From Verrucomicrobia bacterium LW23 (GTDB lineage: Bacteria > Verrucomicrobiota > Verrucomicrobiia > Methylacidiphilales > UBA1321), in NCBI GenBank assembly GCA_003054695.1, contig QAZA01000056.1, forward strand, positions 487,646 through 551,645: 64,000 nt of DNA. The letters are read 5' to 3'. Positions 61,391-64,000 of the stretch are shown piece after piece. The number at the start of each line of letters is the position of its first letter. The first letter of the stretch is position 1. Both the position numbers and the translations under genes were made by a program. Under the pieces are notes generated by a model. The model ran no database searches and was not told the origin of the DNA. It saw only the letters and a list, made by a program, of their open reading frames with translations.

Positions 61391-61554
61391 AGACCAATTC
61401 GCAAAGTTATTTGCTCTTTATGCGTAGCTGATTTTGGGCTATGGGTGCGCTGAAACGGAGGGAGTGCATTAGGATAATGCTCGACCGGAGTTTCAGTGCG
61501 GCCATAGCCCAAAAGCGGCCCGCAAAAAGCGCAAATAACTTTGCGAATTGGTCT
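61391..61554. repeat. Large inverted repeat with nested central hairpin
   Basis: The arms are 61391-61456 and 61490-61554. They begin identically for 24 bases (AGACCAATTCGCAAAGTTAT onward), and most of the rest matches, including TTTTGGGCTATGG and CTGAAAC. The 33-nt centre holds a further hairpin GCATTA-GGA-TAATGC. It lies in the divergent gap between the acetyltransferase and heparinase-family genes. It contains no gene. No second copy was noticed in the window. Confidence 0.88.
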
Positions 61555-61851
61555 CAGGCAAGACGGCCCGCCCTGCAGTCAGCTAACCGCACAGAAGGCT
61601 GCAGGGCAAGGCTTTATTATTCGGCTGAATAGATTTCCGCGCCGGGCTGTGCCCGCCCGCACTCCCGCAGCGGTGCGCGGCCCCATTATGCGCGTGCAAT
61701 CCGTTTGCGCTTTTGCTTTCATGCAGCCTTTGCTGTTTTTACCGCTATTGCCGCCTACGGAGAAGAGCGCACGCCCCCCTCGTACCTACGCAGCACGTTC
61801 GCTCCTTCCCGCAGCTTCCCCCCCTACCGCGGCGAGCGCTGACCACTCCCC

Positions 61852-63885
61852 ATGCTCAATCTCCTTACGCACAAGCCTTCGCGCCAGGTTATCCTGGACG
61901 CCATCTCGCAGCCCGCGCTCACTCCCTACCTGCACGCGTACGATCACCCCGCCTGGGCGCCGATCATCAACCAGCCCGTCATGGCCCCCTTCGTGGAGGA
62001 GGTGCTGCGCATGGCGCTGGAGGAGGCAGCCGAGCCGTTGCCTGTGCTGACCGATGAGCTTTACGGAGACTACACCCGCACGGGGGACCGCAGCAGCTTT
62101 GAGCGCCCCTACTTTGAGCGCAGGCGCCGCCTGGGCCGCGCCGCCTTTGCCCTGCTGGCCGCCACCCAGGCCCCGCGGCCGGATCCCGCGCAAACCGCCA
62201 CCCTCACCGCCTCGTTTCGCGACAAGCTGCGCGATGTGGCCGCGGAGGAATCCTGGGCGGTGACCGCGCACGTGCGCCCGGCCAGCGGCAAGGATGCCAT
62301 GTGCATCGATCTGTTCTCCAGCGAGACGGCGTTTAACATGGCTGAGTTCATCACCGTCTTCGGCGCCGTGATCCCGACGGAGCTGGTAGCGGAGCTGCGC
62401 GCCCGCATGCGCACGCAGTTTTTTGAGAACTACCGCAACAATCCCGACGGTTTTCACTGGACACGCGGCACAAGTAACTGGAACGCCGTGTGTTATCAGG
62501 GTGTGCTGGGCGCCGCGCTGCTGGCCGAGGCCGACAGGGAGCTTGTGGCCGACATGCTGGTGCTGGCCGCCGACGGCCGGCTGTCGCGCTTTATCGATGG
62601 CTTTGCCGACGACGGCGGCTGCAGCGAGGGGCCCGGATACTGGAGCTACGGCTTTGGCTGGTTTGCCGCGCTTAACGAGCAGCTGGAGATCCAGAGCGCC
62701 GGCCGCCTCTCTCTGTTTGAGGGTAACGCCAAAATCAACCGTATTGCGCGCTACGCGGTGGCGGTCAGCCTGTACGGGGGGCAAAGCGTCAACTTTGCGG
62801 ACGGCGGAAGCGGCCCGATGAGCCCCGGTCTGCTCTACTATGTCGGCACGCGCCTGGGCGAGGAGGCGTGCGTGCGCCTCGCCTCCGAAAACTGGCGCAG
62901 CCGCATCAACGAGCCCAAACGGCGCGGCATTTACGACGCACTGCGCGGCAATTTCTTCTACTGGCGCCGCATGTTTACCCACGTGCCGCCCCTGCCGGCT
63001 GCGGACGCGGAGGCCGGCGCCCCGGAGCCGCTGCTTCCGCCCGACGCCTACCTGGACAAGCTGGGAGTATGGGTGGCGCGAGGGCGCGATTCCGCCGGGC
63101 ATGTGTGGGACGTGGCGGCCAAAGGCGGGCACAACAACGAGCACCACAACCACAACGACGTCGGCTCTCTCCTGCTCAACATCGACGGCGTGCAAATGCT
63201 CGTCGAAATAGGCGCCCCTTTCTACGTGCGCGAGTTCTTCGGCCCCGCCCGCTACGGCTTTCTCGCCGCGCGCTCCCTGGGCCACTCGCTGCCACTCATC
63301 CGCGGAACGGAGCAACTGCAGGGCGCCGACTATCACGGCGAGATCCTGCGCGCGGAGGTGGACCAGCCCACCGTCACCTTTGAGGTGGACGCCACGTGCG
63401 CCTACCCAACGGACGCCGCATGCGCCCGCTACCTCCGCCGCATTACGCTGGACAAAGCGGCCGGCCGCCTGGTGCTGGAGGACTCCGTATGCGGCCAGGG
63501 CGCCAAGCCATGGGGCCAGGTCAACCCCGCCGTGCCCGGCCTGGACGCCACGCCGTTCCCCGCCGCTGTCGTGGAGTTTGCGCTCATTTTCGACGCAGCC
63601 GCCACAGTTGTTGTGGAGTCGCCGACTATCGCCACCGCAACCAAAGCCGGCATTACGTTGCGGTTGGAGCTTGCGGACGCCGGCAGCGAAGGCGCCGAGG
63701 GCTCCGCAGGCAGCAGCAAAGTCCACGCCACCGCCTCCGCCCACTGGCTTCGCGTCGATAAACCTACCTGGCACACCCACGGCGCCGGGGAGCTCACCCA
63801 CGTCAACCGTCTCGTCGCTGTGCCCACTGCGGACGACGAGGGCGACGCGGAGCGCCGCTTCCGTGCCATCATGACGGTCGTGTAG
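61852..63885 (+). CDS. Heparinase II/III-family polysaccharide lyase-like protein
   Basis: This 677-residue protein has an alpha-toroid half (about 60-380, with FHWTRGTSNWNAVCYQGVLG and DDGGCSEGPGYWSYGFGWF) and a beta-sheet half with the family signature KGGHNNEHHNHNDVGSLLLN. His, Asn and Tyr residues of this signature and of CSEGPGYWSYG are those used by heparinase II-type lyases. No signal peptide is visible at the chosen ATG, so it may act on imported oligosaccharides. The substrate may be a uronic-acid polysaccharide. The start at 61852 fits the fold; further upstream the sequence is noncoding. Confidence 0.88.
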   Translation: MLNLLTHKPSRQVILDAISQPALTPYLHAYDHPAWAPIINQPVMAPFVEEVLRMALEEAAEPLPVLTDELYGDYTRTGDRSSFERPYFERRRRLGRAAFALLAATQAPRPDPAQTATLTASFRDKLRDVAAEESWAVTAHVRPASGKDAMCIDLFSSETAFNMAEFITVFGAVIPTELVAELRARMRTQFFENYRNNPDGFHWTRGTSNWNAVCYQGVLGAALLAEADRELVADMLVLAADGRLSRFIDGFADDGGCSEGPGYWSYGFGWFAALNEQLEIQSAGRLSLFEGNAKINRIARYAVAVSLYGGQSVNFADGGSGPMSPGLLYYVGTRLGEEACVRLASENWRSRINEPKRRGIYDALRGNFFYWRRMFTHVPPLPAADAEAGAPEPLLPPDAYLDKLGVWVARGRDSAGHVWDVAAKGGHNNEHHNHNDVGSLLLNIDGVQMLVEIGAPFYVREFFGPARYGFLAARSLGHSLPLIRGTEQLQGADYHGEILRAEVDQPTVTFEVDATCAYPTDAACARYLRRITLDKAAGRLVLEDSVCGQGAKPWGQVNPAVPGLDATPFPAAVVEFALIFDAAATVVVESPTIATATKAGITLRLELADAGSEGAEGSAGSSKVHATASAHWLRVDKPTWHTHGAGELTHVNRLVAVPTADDEGDAERRFRAIMTVV

Positions 63886-64000
63886 GCAAGGGTCCGGTGT
63901 CGTAAGTAGTTCGGAGAATTATTGATGCTGTATTGCATCTAGTGTCCTGAGTCAGAAATAGCTGTAATAAGGAATGGTTTTTTTGAGTTGCTTTTGTATA
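63886..64000. other. Window end, no gene seen
   Basis: After the heparinase-family stop only a short GATGC-TGTATT-GCATC hairpin and a T7 run are noticed. The stretch is AT-rich. Confidence 0.4.

Noticed and set aside
61786..63801. Antisense frame of 671 codons over the heparinase-family gene
   Set aside because: The HNNEHHNHND signature belongs to the plus strand; the antisense frame arises from codon bias.

Overview
The window reads as high-GC chromosome of a Verrucomicrobiota bacterium, most likely of the Opitutaceae. The clade markers are four prepilin-like proteins of the Verru_Chthon cassette type (B, C and two D) and three LacI-family regulators with the VTLxDIAxxxG...TVSLALxxHPRIS amino terminus common in that group. 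Supporting features are sugar ABC importers beside secreted glycosidases, a biosynthetic arginine decarboxylase and a DUF4175/vWA membrane pair. The species assignment is inference; no rRNA gene is present.

Region 1 (1-5.5 kb): a LacI-family regulator, pseudopilins B, C and D, and a D-2-hydroxyacid dehydrogenase. Three control regions here, and one upstream of the fucosidase at 17.3 kb, share a 14-bp LacI-like operator (GTTACA-2-TGTAAC half sites). A 265-bp MITE-like element with REP-like palindromes sits at 5.3-5.5 kb, and further pieces of it lie at 1-58 and about 4.16-4.22 kb.

Region 2 (5.5-20.2 kb): a plant hemicellulose side-chain locus. A sugar ABC importer (permease, lipoprotein, double ATPase) runs into a GH127 beta-L-arabinofuranosidase and a double-domain GH43. 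A LacI-family gene diverges from it, followed by a GH29 fucosidase and a GH31 alpha-xylosidase with a PA14-like insert. The set fits stripping arabinose, fucose and xylose from xyloglucan or arabinan fragments with import of a released sugar.

Region 3 (20.6-32.3 kb): tRNA-Val(GAC), an M50 protease with a coupled membrane protein, a large secreted Ig/carboxypeptidase-regulatory-like protein, a second LacI plus pseudopilin D pair, a GxxExxY gene bracketed by inverted repeats, a zinc-ribbon membrane protein, a secreted DUF4412-like protein and a nucleoside hydrolase.

Region 4 (32.7-43 kb): a stress and envelope region with a YflT-like protein, DUF3309, a PPP-family phosphatase, a Pro-rich secreted protein, a TonB-family protein, a YciF-like ferritin-fold protein, a BON-like protein, an OppA-like lipoprotein and a nitroreductase.

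Region 5 (43-64 kb): speA, a dicarboxylate/amino-acid symporter, a compact cutA / FtsX-type permease / ATPase / ArsR-methyltransferase operon, a glycosyltransferase, the vWA and DUF4175 pair, a TIGR01777-type epimerase, glucokinase, a GNAT acetyltransferase and a heparinase II/III-family protein. Three large inverted repeats unrelated to one another lie in this part (46.8, 57.5 and 61.4 kb). There is no CRISPR array, prophage, rRNA gene or intact transposase.
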